This document shows, piece after piece, positions 15,080-23,696 of a DNA stretch of 42,906 bases; within the stretch, counting starts at the first letter, position 1, and every line of letters begins with the position of its first letter. The DNA comes from Bacteroidota bacterium (lineage in GTDB: Bacteria > Bacteroidota > Bacteroidia > Flavobacteriales > Flavobacteriaceae), in the NCBI GenBank assembly GCA_023386585.1, contig JAEWJM010000015.1, positions 1 to 42,906 on the forward strand. Direction: 5' to 3'. The position numbers and the translations under genes were made by a program. The notes beneath the pieces were generated by a model. The model saw nothing but the letters and a program-made list of their open reading frames with translations. It did no database searches and had not been told where the DNA came from.

Positions 15080-17290
15080 TCAGTTTAAGGTAAAATGCCG
15101 CATCAGCTTGCGGAGTTCGTTCGAATTGAATGTATAGTACTTCGCGACTGTTTCGGCGGTTCCGACCTTTACGGTATGCGCCATTTCGGGCAATTCGGCA
15201 AACATATATTCGTCGGTGTAATCGTCTCCGGCTGCAAACACAAAATCGAAGCCGCCATCAAGAATAAGCCGCGTCACTGCCCGGCCTTTGTTGACATGGC
15301 TGCTTTTGACTTCTAGCACTTTGCTTCCTTCGAGCACCGACAGGTCGTGGTCGGCGACCATTCCGGCCAACAGTATCCGGAGTTCGCGGGCGCGTACTTC
15401 AGCCAGGTCTTCATCAGAGCGGCGGTAGTGCCAGGCGAGGGAAAATTCCTTTTCTTCGATGAGCGCGCCCGGCGTGCGATCGACGAAATCCTCCATCACC
15501 GGGCGGATGCTCTCTTTCCATTCGGTGCGCGGCTCTTCGAGTTTTTCCCAGTCTTTGCCGGAGCGGCGCATCCATACGCCGTGATCGGAAATCAGCGTGT
15601 AGCCGGTGCCGTTGAACCATTGTGCCAGAAATTCCTTGTTTCGGCCACTGATTATAGCCACTTCGGTTTCTGCATCCGAATTGATCCGGTCGAGAAGTTC
15701 ATACAATTCGGCATCGGGAATCGCATCTTCGGGATTGTCGCGGAATCCGACCAGTGTTCCGTCGTAATCGAGCAGCACCAACTTTTTATTCGCCGACTGG
15801 TATTCGGTCACCAATGTTTCGCGTATTTGTGGCGTTATTTTCAGGCACGCTGTCGCAGTTGCGCCGGGAAGCGTTGTCCGCTCGAGGCTTGTCATAAAAT
15901 CGGACGCCCATTTTGCGATGGTATATCGCGACAAACGCTTTTGCATCGCTTTCATCCGCTGTTCCTGCTCGACGGGCGGCATTTCAAGCGCCTGGTGCAA
16001 CGCGTCGGCAATTTGCGCGGCATTTTCGGGATTGATCAGCAGCGCCTGGCTTAACTCGTTTGCAGCGCCCGCCATTTCACTTAATATCAGAACGCCATCC
16101 TGCTGTGTCCGCGTCGCCACGTATTCTTTCGCAACGAGGTTCATTCCGTCACGCAAAGGCGTAATCATCGCGACATGTGCCGAAGAATACAGCGCCACCA
16201 GGTCTTCAAACGGAAGCGATCGGTAGAAATACCAAATCGGCGTCCAATCGATCGTTGCAAACTTGCCATTGATTCTCCCAACCAGCTCGTCGGTTTCGCG
16301 TTTAAGCCGTCGGTATTGCGGCACGTCTTCCCGGGAAGGCACGGCTAGCATCATCAACCGCACTTTGCCGCGGTACTGGGGATAACGTTCCATGAAATAT
16401 TCAAAAGCCTTCAGTCGGTGCGGAATTCCCTTTGTGTAATCGAGCCGGTCGATCGATAGAACTAATCGGCTGTCGTAATTGCTTTCAACGTGGCCGCGCA
16501 GCCGGTTGACCATTTCGGAGTGCAATTGCTCCGGCATTGTCGAATGTTGCGCCGCGGCGGAGTGAAAATGTTCGTAATCAATTCCCATCGGAAAGGAATC
16601 TACCTTGACCGTGCGTCCGTGCAGGCAGACTTCATTGAATTTTACCGAATGCCCGGAAATGCGTTTTATCGAATTCAGGAAATGCTGGACGTAATCGTAC
16701 GTATGGAAACCGATCAGGTCGGCACCGAGCAATCCGGAAAGCAAATCTTCGCGCCACGGGCAGGTGCGGAAAATCTCAAATGCCGGAAAAGGTATGTGAA
16801 GAAAAAAGCCAACTGAAAGATCGGGACGCTTTTCGCGGATCATCTGCGGCACCAGCATAAGCTGATAATCGTGCACCCAGATTTTATCGCCTTCGCCCGC
16901 ATGCGCCAGGATGCTGTCGGCAAACTTCCGGTTGACGCGACGGTAGGTTTCCCATTGTTCGTTTTCATAAACGGTATAATCGAGAAAGTAGTGGAAGAGC
17001 GGCCAGAGCGCTTTGTTGCTGAAGCCGAAATAAAAATCGTCAACTTCCTTTTTGGTCAGCGAAACGACGCTCGTACGCAATTCTTCCGCCTTGCGTTGAA
17101 GCGCTGCATCAAAACCGCCAATCTCTTCCGAGGTCAGTCCCGGCCAGCCGATCCAGATGCTGTTGGCGGCGGCATGTATCGATTTCAGACCGGTCGCCAA
17201 TCCGCCTACGCTTGGTTTGCTTTGGATGCGTTTGCCGGTGATCTTGAATTCTACGGGAAGCCTGTTGGAGACGATTATAGTTTTGTGCAT
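15080..17290 (-). CDS. Bifunctional trehalose-6-phosphate synthase/phosphatase
   Basis: 736 residues, a fusion of the two trehalose enzymes. Residues 1 to about 465 are a GT20 synthase (VSNRLP start, GGLATGL, WIGWPG, HDYQLMLVPQMIRE, RLDYTKGIPHRL, LRDGMNLVAKE), joining UDP-glucose or ADP-glucose to glucose-6-phosphate. From about residue 500 a HAD-type phosphatase follows (LLDYDGTLVGF with the DxDxT nucleophile motif, IISGRNKEFL, SHVNKG, GDDYTDE), which releases free trehalose. It is divergent from the GH15 gene across 66 bp, so the two may share control. The product is a compatible solute and stress protectant. Confidence 0.96.
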   Translation of the reverse strand: MHKTIIVSNRLPVEFKITGKRIQSKPSVGGLATGLKSIHAAANSIWIGWPGLTSEEIGGFDAALQRKAEELRTSVVSLTKKEVDDFYFGFSNKALWPLFHYFLDYTVYENEQWETYRRVNRKFADSILAHAGEGDKIWVHDYQLMLVPQMIREKRPDLSVGFFLHIPFPAFEIFRTCPWREDLLSGLLGADLIGFHTYDYVQHFLNSIKRISGHSVKFNEVCLHGRTVKVDSFPMGIDYEHFHSAAAQHSTMPEQLHSEMVNRLRGHVESNYDSRLVLSIDRLDYTKGIPHRLKAFEYFMERYPQYRGKVRLMMLAVPSREDVPQYRRLKRETDELVGRINGKFATIDWTPIWYFYRSLPFEDLVALYSSAHVAMITPLRDGMNLVAKEYVATRTQQDGVLILSEMAGAANELSQALLINPENAAQIADALHQALEMPPVEQEQRMKAMQKRLSRYTIAKWASDFMTSLERTTLPGATATACLKITPQIRETLVTEYQSANKKLVLLDYDGTLVGFRDNPEDAIPDAELYELLDRINSDAETEVAIISGRNKEFLAQWFNGTGYTLISDHGVWMRRSGKDWEKLEEPRTEWKESIRPVMEDFVDRTPGALIEEKEFSLAWHYRRSDEDLAEVRARELRILLAGMVADHDLSVLEGSKVLEVKSSHVNKGRAVTRLILDGGFDFVFAAGDDYTDEYMFAELPEMAHTVKVGTAETVAKYYTFNSNELRKLMRHFTLN

Positions 17291-17356
17291 AGTTGCTTTC
17301 TTGGGATTTTTGTAAATTTAAAGATAATACGCCGTTTGGGCTGTTAAAGAAAACCT

Positions 17357-19132
17357 ATGGATAATCTCAATTTTGGCATAATTGGCAATTGCCGCACTGC
17401 CGCGCTGGTTTCGGATAAAGGATCTATCGACTGGTGCTGTCTTCCTGAATTTGATTCGCCTTCGGTTTTTGGGCGCCTGTTGGACGAAGAAAAAGGCGGC
17501 TGTTTTTCAATAGAAACCGATGACGCGTATGAAGTTAAGCAGCAGTATGTCAAAAATACAAGCATATTGGTGACGACTTTTGACAATGGTGCCGATGCGT
17601 TTGAATTGTGGGATTTTATGCCGCGGTATCTGAATGAAAAAGGGATTTCCTATTCACCACCTGAAATTAACCGTTTTTTGAAGCTGAAAAGAGGAACGCC
17701 TCATTTCCGGGTGAAATACGATCCGAAGCTCGGGTATGCCGCCGACGAAACCTTTTCGTATGTCAAGGACGATTTTATTGTAAGCCTGACGCGAAGCAAA
17801 AAATTCGACAGCATATTTCTTTATAGCAGTTTTGATTTCGACAAAATCGCTTCGGGAAGCGAAATGGTGCTGGAGTCAGACGGCTTTTTTGTCGCAAGCT
17901 ACCATGAAAAGATCTTGCTGCCCGATCTGGAAAAAATCACATTGGATCTTTATAGAACAAAAGTCTACTGGCTGAATTGGTCCGATAAAACGCCGACCTT
18001 CCCACAATACGATGCCGAAATCAACCGAAGCGCCATCACGCTGAAATTGTTGAGTTATGAGCGTACGGGGGCAATTCTGGCGGCCGCAACGACATCGCTT
18101 CCGGAGACGATAGGAGAGGTGCGCAATTGGGATTACCGTTTTTGCTGGATCAGGGATGCGTCGATGGTGGTGAAGGTGCTGACATCGCTCGGGCACTATC
18201 ATCAGGCGAAAGCATATCTTGCCTTCGTTTTCAATCTAATTCCGGATAAAGACCAAAAACTTCAAATCATGTACGGAATCAACGGCGAAAAGCGGCTGAC
18301 CGAAACCACGCTCGACCACCTGGAAGGTTACATGGGATCGAAGCCCGTGCGCATCGGAAATGCCGCCTATATGCAACGCCAGCACGATATTCACGGTATT
18401 TTGATGGATGTTATATATCAACAGCTTGAAAATTTTAAGACCGAACCCGAAAACAGGGAAGCCATCTGGGACATCACCAAAGGAATCGTGTGGACCGTTG
18501 ACCAGCATTGGCGGGAACCGGATAAAGGAATCTGGGAATTCCGCACCGAAGAACGGCATTTTACCTTTTCGAAAGTGCTTTGCTGGACTGCAATCGACCG
18601 CGCGGTGAAAACTGCACTTATATTTGGCAAGAAGCGCAAAGCTGCAGCATGGGAAAAATTGGCACAGGAAATTCGCGCGGATATTGAAAAAAACGCCTGG
18701 AGCGACAGCGCAAATGCGTATACCCAATCGTACGGCCGCGAAGATCTTGATGCATCGGTGCTCCTGATGGAAAATTATGGATTTATAGAAGCCAATAATC
18801 CTCGCTATATTGCAACGGTGAAAGCGATCGGGGAAGAGCTAAGTTACGACGGACTGCTTTACCGGTACAAAAACCGCGATGATTTTGGACTGCCGTCGTC
18901 GTCGTTTACAATTTGTACGTTCTGGTACCTGAACAGCCTTCACAAGATTGGAGAAACAAAAAAAGCTAAAGAAATGTTCGACCGTTTATTGTCTTTTTCA
19001 AACCACCTCGGACTATTCAGCGAGGATATCGACTTCAAGACCAAAAGGATGCTTGGAAACTTTCCGCAGGCGTATTCGCACCTTGCGCTTATCGAAACTG
19101 CTATTAACCTTTCAACCGCCAGCGAGGCGTAA
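17357..19132 (+). CDS. Glycoside hydrolase family 15 protein (glucoamylase/trehalase type)
   Basis: 591 residues, full length for bacterial GH15. An N-terminal beta-sandwich (starting FGIIGNCRTAALVSDKGSIDWCCLPEFDSPSVF) precedes the (alpha/alpha)6 barrel. Signatures include NWDYRFCWIRDAS, the WEFRTEERHFTFSKVLCWTAIDRA segment with a candidate catalytic acid, and the late LFSEDIDFKTKRMLGNFPQAYSHLALI with the second Glu. No signal peptide is present, so it is cytoplasmic. Some intracellular GH15 enzymes cleave trehalose. Being divergent from OtsAB, it may degrade or recycle trehalose or alpha-glucans; which one cannot be read from the sequence. Confidence 0.93.
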   Translation: MDNLNFGIIGNCRTAALVSDKGSIDWCCLPEFDSPSVFGRLLDEEKGGCFSIETDDAYEVKQQYVKNTSILVTTFDNGADAFELWDFMPRYLNEKGISYSPPEINRFLKLKRGTPHFRVKYDPKLGYAADETFSYVKDDFIVSLTRSKKFDSIFLYSSFDFDKIASGSEMVLESDGFFVASYHEKILLPDLEKITLDLYRTKVYWLNWSDKTPTFPQYDAEINRSAITLKLLSYERTGAILAAATTSLPETIGEVRNWDYRFCWIRDASMVVKVLTSLGHYHQAKAYLAFVFNLIPDKDQKLQIMYGINGEKRLTETTLDHLEGYMGSKPVRIGNAAYMQRQHDIHGILMDVIYQQLENFKTEPENREAIWDITKGIVWTVDQHWREPDKGIWEFRTEERHFTFSKVLCWTAIDRAVKTALIFGKKRKAAAWEKLAQEIRADIEKNAWSDSANAYTQSYGREDLDASVLLMENYGFIEANNPRYIATVKAIGEELSYDGLLYRYKNRDDFGLPSSSFTICTFWYLNSLHKIGETKKAKEMFDRLLSFSNHLGLFSEDIDFKTKRMLGNFPQAYSHLALIETAINLSTASEA

Positions 19133-19158
19133 GCGTTGAATTTTCTCACCTTATCCAT

Positions 19159-20907
19159 ATGAGTCAAAACGGCCATCATACAAAGAAACTAGGCGAATTT
19201 GCCGCTACGGCCATTTGCGGAAACGACATCACTTCGTCGTGCCTTTACGTTTCGGCGCTTGCTATCGCTTATGCCGGACAATACGCGTGGCTATCGCTGC
19301 TGATGGTTGCGGGCGTACTTTACCTTTTCCGGAAAATTTATGGTGAAGCGGTCGGTGCCTTGCCTTTAAACGGCGGAGCGTACAACATCTTGCTCAACAC
19401 CACCTCAAAATCGAACGCATCCATTGCGGCGTGCCTTACGATCCTTTCGTATATGGCAACGGCAGTGATTTCGGCCAGTGAGGCAATGCACTATTTCGCC
19501 GGACTCGTTCCGGGAATTCCGATATTCTGGGCGACATTCACACTGATGCTTCTTTTCGTCGTACTGATCAGCTTCGGAATCGGCGAATCATCGCGGGTGG
19601 CTGTCATTATTTTCACGCTTCACATCCTGTCGATGCTGCTGCTGATTGTTTGTGGATTAATTTACGCCTTCACTCATAATTTGACGGTTCTGGCGGATAA
19701 TTTCAGAATGCCGGTTCACGGAAGCATCCCGATAGCGCTATTTCTGGGTTTCAGCACCGCGATGCTCGGAATATCCGGGTTTGAAAGCTCGGCGAATTTT
19801 GTGGAAGAGCAGGAAAAAGGCGTGTTTCGCAAAACACTTCGGAATATGTGGATCGCCGTTACCGTCATAAATCCGCTGATGGCTTTTGCCTTGATAAGCG
19901 CCATTCCGATTCAGCAGGTCGCAGGAAACGAAGAGGTGTTGCTCTGGTATATGGGAAATATTACGGGCGGACCGATGCTTGCCAAACTGATCGCAATCGA
20001 CGCCGTGCTGGTACTTAGCGGTGCGGTGCTGACCTCGTTTGTGGGTGTCGCCGGACTCATGAAAAGGATGTCTCTCGATCGGATTTTGCCACAAGGTCTG
20101 ACAAAAATGAACCGTCGTGGCGGGCCAACTCGAATATTGATCGTGTTTTTTGCACTTTGCGTTTCGGTATTGCTTATCACCGACGGTCAGCTGGGGCCGT
20201 TGGCGGGAGTTTATACCATTTCATTCCTTGCTGTAATGGCTTTCTTCGGTTTTGGAAATTTGTTGCTCAAGGTCAAACGGTCTAAGTTGCCCAGGCCCGA
20301 ATATTCCAGGCCGTTCGTGGTGGCGTTTGCCATCTTTTGCATCTTCGTGGCGCTGTATGGTAATGTCAGCCTTCATCCCGAATATCTGGTAGTGTTCCTC
20401 AAATATTTTGTGCCTGCCATCGCGATCATCCTGTTGCTGCTCAACCGCCAGTTTGTGCTGCAGTATTTGCTGGTCGTCGTCCGAAGCTTTTTGGAGAGTT
20501 TTGAGCGGTCGATGCGCATCAGCGAAGTGGTAATTACCCGAAAGCTGCATCGCTTGCATTCACAGCAGTTCGTTTATTTTTCTAAGGCAGATGATATTTC
20601 ATTACTCAACAAGGCGATACTTTACGTTGCACAAAATGAAATTACCAAGAAACTGAAGATTGTCACCGTAGTGAATGAAGACCAGCAGGTAACCGACGAG
20701 TTTATGGCCGATTTCAATGCACTCGATCGCGCTTATCCTGAAATAAAGTTGGAATATGTGCAAATAGAAGGCACATTCGGGCCGGAGCTTATCAACGAGC
20801 TTTGCGAAAAATGGAAAATCCCGACCAACTTCATGTTCATCAGCTCACCGGGAAACCGCGTTACCTACCGACTAGCCGACCTGCACGGCGTAAGGCTTAT
20901 CATGTAG
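19159..20907 (+). CDS. APC-family amino acid/amine permease with soluble C-terminal domain
   Basis: 582 residues. Residues 10 to about 435 form about 12 membrane helices with the APC helix-1 region (FAATAICGNDITSSCLYVSALAI), a helix-6 GFESSANFVEEQEKG segment and NPLMAFALIS. The last 130 residues (about 450-582) are soluble with a Rossmann-like pattern, possibly a USP-like regulatory domain. It starts 26 bp after GH15 and could be cotranscribed with it. The substrate is unknown; an amino acid or polyamine is most likely for the family. Confidence 0.9.
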   Translation: MSQNGHHTKKLGEFAATAICGNDITSSCLYVSALAIAYAGQYAWLSLLMVAGVLYLFRKIYGEAVGALPLNGGAYNILLNTTSKSNASIAACLTILSYMATAVISASEAMHYFAGLVPGIPIFWATFTLMLLFVVLISFGIGESSRVAVIIFTLHILSMLLLIVCGLIYAFTHNLTVLADNFRMPVHGSIPIALFLGFSTAMLGISGFESSANFVEEQEKGVFRKTLRNMWIAVTVINPLMAFALISAIPIQQVAGNEEVLLWYMGNITGGPMLAKLIAIDAVLVLSGAVLTSFVGVAGLMKRMSLDRILPQGLTKMNRRGGPTRILIVFFALCVSVLLITDGQLGPLAGVYTISFLAVMAFFGFGNLLLKVKRSKLPRPEYSRPFVVAFAIFCIFVALYGNVSLHPEYLVVFLKYFVPAIAIILLLLNRQFVLQYLLVVVRSFLESFERSMRISEVVITRKLHRLHSQQFVYFSKADDISLLNKAILYVAQNEITKKLKIVTVVNEDQQVTDEFMADFNALDRAYPEIKLEYVQIEGTFGPELINELCEKWKIPTNFMFISSPGNRVTYRLADLHGVRLIM

Positions 20908-20931
20908 AAACTCCAGTCGGTTTTATTATAA

Positions 20932-20963
20932 GGGAAAACACCTGTTCATTTAGGTTTTTCCCC
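20932..20963 (+). promoter_or_regulatory. G/C-tract inverted repeat upstream of the 21017 gene
   Basis: GGGAAAACACCT (20932-20943) pairs, with one bulge, with AGGTTTTTCCC (20952-20962). The TTTTTCCCCC tract ends 53 bp before the ATG. TTG at 20966 and a weak TAATCTGC at 20988 follow with 19-bp spacing. The lipoprotein gene at 22308 has the same arrangement, see 22236-22255. Confidence 0.45.
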
Positions 20964-21016
20964 CGTTGTTTTTTACGCGAAAATGCCTAATCTGCGCTAT
21001 CTAATCCCTGTAAACG

Positions 21017-21520
21017 ATGAGCAATTCAAAAAACATGATGATGGATCTGGAAAGGATGGCGTCATCAGACCGTGCGGCCTGGCTTAAAGCGAATGGCAAT
21101 TATATTGATTTTACCGATTCGTACAGCTACATCGAGGCGGCGCACCGGATCATAAGTTCTTCGGAGCTGAACCAAATCAGCAATTCTTCCGCAGTGTATG
21201 AGTCAATTGACCTTGCCGGGTTGAAAGCGATTTTAAGCAATTCACACGGCGATTTTTCAACTTTCACATACGACTACTACTCGGTAATTTCATTTAACGG
21301 ATCGAGGCAACTGCAGATTTCGATGACAGATACTTTTGACTCACGGCGCATCTGTTATTCGATTCCGTTGTTTAGAAGCATTGTTGCCGGTTTTAGGCTG
21401 ACCGACTCCAGCATGTTTGAATTTGCATCGGTAGTAATTGATGGCGTTGCAAAGATTATTTTCCGGATCATCGACGGCAATAAATACGTTTATTACAATT
21501 TCTCCGACGAACCGAGATAG
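21017..21520 (+). CDS. Hypothetical protein, soluble paralogue of the 22308 lipoprotein
   Basis: 167 residues with no signal peptide and no membrane segment. I do not recognise the family. The C-terminal part matches the lipoprotein encoded at 22308: SIPLFRSIV (115-123) against SIPFLRSLV, and YYNFSDEP (159-166) against IYNFSNQP, with the two blocks nearly equally spaced (45 and 43 residues). Weaker matches extend to the N-terminal side, with LKANGNYI against WKNNGY. One copy appears cytoplasmic and the other exported. It stands alone on the plus strand, 109 bp after the permease. Confidence 0.75.
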   Translation: MSNSKNMMMDLERMASSDRAAWLKANGNYIDFTDSYSYIEAAHRIISSSELNQISNSSAVYESIDLAGLKAILSNSHGDFSTFTYDYYSVISFNGSRQLQISMTDTFDSRRICYSIPLFRSIVAGFRLTDSSMFEFASVVIDGVAKIIFRIIDGNKYVYYNFSDEPR

Positions 21521-21564
21521 GTTTAGCTAAAGTGTCTTTTAATGTTTTACGAGTGCTCTGAGAA

Positions 21565-21792
21565 TTACTTCATTACGATGAACAATTCGATGTAGTTTCC
21601 CAGGCCATGGCCTGTTGCCGCCAATTTCTTCATCGCCGACACGTGTTTGCGTCCTGCGGTGCGGTGGCTGAATTTGTAAATCATCCCGGTTTCCTTGAAT
21701 TGGACCTTAATATAATCGCTACCGCACTCGTAACAGCAGATAGCCGACTGCCCGTCCAGGCTTTTGTATATGTGGCGCAGCGCGGGACGCAT
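21565..21792 (-). CDS. Small hypothetical protein, possibly KTSC-related
   Basis: 75 residues from the ATG at 21792, coupled to the upstream gene by a TGATG overlap. Its second half (YIKVQFKETGMIYKFSH, then AGRKHVSAMKKLAATGHGLGNYI) resembles small Bacteroidetes proteins that pair a short beta-hairpin with a Lys-rich helix. The first half has three cysteines (ICCYEC), which could bind metal or form a disulfide. The function is unknown. The overlap argues that it is translated. Confidence 0.55.
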   Translation of the reverse strand: MRPALRHIYKSLDGQSAICCYECGSDYIKVQFKETGMIYKFSHRTAGRKHVSAMKKLAATGHGLGNYIELFIVMK

Positions 21793-22088
21793 CAACGGTA
21801 TTTGTTCGCGACAGCTTTTATTTCATGAGCGAATTGAAGCAGATCTTCCGCTTTGCCAATGCGCGTTTTGGTTTCCACGCGGCGCTCGTTAATCGTTCCT
21901 ACCATAAGCCGTTCGTGTTGGTATAGCCTGCAGATGGTCTTCCAGCGGTCGCCATCAAGCACTATCGGAAAATAGGTTTTTGCGGTACCGTAGGTTACAC
22001 GCGTGGGATCGATTATGTTGCCTAAAATATTCCTCACGATGTGAAGTGCTTCGGACTGTTCCTGGGTGAGTGGTTTGGCGGGTTCCAT
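21792..22088 (-). CDS. Solitary restriction-endonuclease-like domain protein, copy 1
   Basis: 98 residues from the ATG at 22088; the TTG at 22109 lies within the promoter box and is unlikely. It closely resembles the protein at 27203: EALHIVRNIL against EAFHIVRKIV, TICRLY in both, VETKTRI against VETRTRI. From memory the same domain occurs as the C-terminal part of larger Bacteroidetes proteins annotated as type I restriction-like nucleases (HSDR_N-related). The catalytic core of those nucleases is absent here. It is probably a DNA-binding or regulatory module; no methylase or other restriction gene is nearby. Confidence 0.75.
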   Translation of the reverse strand: MEPAKPLTQEQSEALHIVRNILGNIIDPTRVTYGTAKTYFPIVLDGDRWKTICRLYQHERLMVGTINERRVETKTRIGKAEDLLQFAHEIKAVANKYR

Positions 22089-22106
22089 GACAACTGTATT
22101 TTGCGT

Positions 22107-22136
22107 CAAATCTATACTGCAATATATTCAGTACAA
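22107..22136 (-). promoter_or_regulatory. Promoter of the 21565-22088 gene pair
   Basis: On the minus strand TAGATTTG (22107-22114), a perfect -7 box of the Bacteroidetes type, is preceded by TTG (22134-22136) with a 19-bp spacer. Transcription would start near 22100, which supports the ATG at 22088 as the start. Confidence 0.65.
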
Positions 22137-22235
22137 ATAGTGAAAACCCTATTTAACAGAAGTCCTTTAGCTAAATTTCCTATTTTGTCTTCATGTTTTG
22201 CAGTACATTTCCTGCGATATTGGAAAAATATTAAG

Positions 22236-22255
22236 AAATGGGGTTTTCCCCATTT
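22236..22255 (+). promoter_or_regulatory. G/C-tract palindrome upstream of the lipoprotein operon
   Basis: AAATGGGG (22236-22243), TTTT loop, CCCCATTT (22248-22255): a perfect 8-bp stem. CCCC ends 57 bp before the ATG at 22308. A TTG (22255-22257) and a near -7 box AATATTTG (22275-22282) follow with 17-bp spacing. The overall plan matches the region upstream of the paralogous gene at 21017. It is a candidate operator. Confidence 0.5.
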
Positions 22256-22307
22256 TGTTGTCAGCATAATTGCTAATATTTGCTTTCAAACTCTAAAAAC
22301 CAACAAC

Positions 22308-23030
22308 ATGAAGATTCTTTCGATTATTTGCTCGTTGCTGCTCCTGATTTCCTGTAAACAATCGAAAGGAGATGCCGATACAACCAAAAATGGAACGTCA
22401 TCGGGAACAAAGTCTGCCGCCGCGGCATCTGTCGCTGAGTGTTCCGATCACAGGATCATTTTGGAGGCATCACTTGTTTCGCCTCAAGAACTTCAAACGT
22501 GGAAGAACAATGGCTATGTCTGCACCTCTTCTGAACAAGAGTATATTACCATTAACATGGAAACGGTTGCTGCAAAAGACGATGAAGCAGCGTTTCTGAA
22601 AAAATATGGTTATTCGGTGTCATTTGTAAAGTCGATGCCATGGATTCTGCGTGCTCATGAACTGACGCCTGGAAACGGCCCGGATATCGGAACGCCCAAT
22701 TATCTACCATTGGCAGTGAGCAGTATCATTGCTGCTGCGGGGTCAAATGGTGAATTTTACACCGATCGATATCAGAAGTACATCAGTTTTTCAATAGCAG
22801 AAGGCAGGGTAAGTGTTAGGGCAATTGAAGACTTTAAAAGTTGGTCGACCACTATCAGCTTTTCTATACCTTTTCTGCGGAGTTTAGTAGTACACCATAA
22901 CCTCAGGGCCACCGACTCAATATCTGCGGCGTACTATGGAGACGAAAGCGGTATAGTCATTAAAGCCGGAACCGATACCAATGCAACCATTTACAATTTC
23001 TCGAACCAGCCAATGTTTTGTTTTGAATAA
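22308..23030 (+). CDS. Hypothetical lipoprotein, first gene of a signalling operon
   Basis: 240 residues with a lipoprotein signal peptide: MKILSIICSLLLLISC, acylated Cys C16, followed by a Lys/Ser-rich linker to about residue 45. The open frame extends further upstream, but this ATG is the only one that gives a signal peptide. The mature protein resembles the soluble protein at 21017 over its C-terminal part (186-194 and 229-235). The stop abuts the next start (TAAATGG). Position suggests an extracytoplasmic sensor or ligand-binding component for the kinase encoded two genes downstream; this is inference from gene order. Confidence 0.8.
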   Translation: MKILSIICSLLLLISCKQSKGDADTTKNGTSSGTKSAAAASVAECSDHRIILEASLVSPQELQTWKNNGYVCTSSEQEYITINMETVAAKDDEAAFLKKYGYSVSFVKSMPWILRAHELTPGNGPDIGTPNYLPLAVSSIIAAAGSNGEFYTDRYQKYISFSIAEGRVSVRAIEDFKSWSTTISFSIPFLRSLVVHHNLRATDSISAAYYGDESGIVIKAGTDTNATIYNFSNQPMFCFE

Positions 23031-23696
23031 ATGGAACATATTTTCACTTATATCAATCCTTTAAAGCTGATCGTTCTCGCGACTTTTATTTTTGCGTGGA
23101 CAACGCTTGACCGATCGATTAAGGAACATCGGTTTCTGCTTGCGATTCTCGGACTGTGCCTCGCTACCGAACTTATAAATTCGGTATTGATACTTCTGGG
23201 CCGGCCATTCTATGCCGTCTTGTCGGTTAGCAGCATAGTGCACATTATACTTTGGCTTACGCTGCTGCGGAAAATCGGCGACCTGAAAACCATTACCGTC
23301 TTGGCGATTGGTGTCTTCATCACCTTCGGCGTTATTAACTTCTTCCTGTTCGAAGGAATGCACTTTTTTAATTACATGACATTTGTTGTCGGCGCACTGC
23401 TGTATATAGTGCTTTTCATTGTGGAAAGTTTTCGGCAGTTATCGCTTGAAAACTTCAACTTTTTTAACAGCAACAGCTACCTTCTTGTTTTGAGTCCGCT
23501 GATTTTCTTCTTCGGGCTGAGCATCATGTTCGGATTTCGCAGTTATGATCTGACCTCGACGCGCATTTTCGGTGGATTCAAACTATGGGATTGCGCGATC
23601 TATTTTGTGAACATATTTTATTACAGTCTTGTCAATATTTATATCTACCGGGAAAAAAGGAAATTATGTTCGATAAAACTGCCTACGGAATTGTAA
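23031..23696 (+). CDS. Seven-helix membrane protein of unknown function
   Basis: 221 residues with about seven hydrophobic segments (near 12-26, 34-54, 61-79, 85-105, 112-132, 147-167, 186-206) and a basic C-terminal tail (YREKRK). No family is recognised. It starts directly on the stop of the lipoprotein gene and overlaps the kinase gene by 31 bp. Such seven-helix proteins with few polar residues can act as membrane sensors or pass signals to kinases; here the kinase has only one membrane helix, so a sensory partnership is plausible. Confidence 0.75.
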   Translation: MEHIFTYINPLKLIVLATFIFAWTTLDRSIKEHRFLLAILGLCLATELINSVLILLGRPFYAVLSVSSIVHIILWLTLLRKIGDLKTITVLAIGVFITFGVINFFLFEGMHFFNYMTFVVGALLYIVLFIVESFRQLSLENFNFFNSNSYLLVLSPLIFFFGLSIMFGFRSYDLTSTRIFGGFKLWDCAIYFVNIFYYSLVNIYIYREKRKLCSIKLPTEL

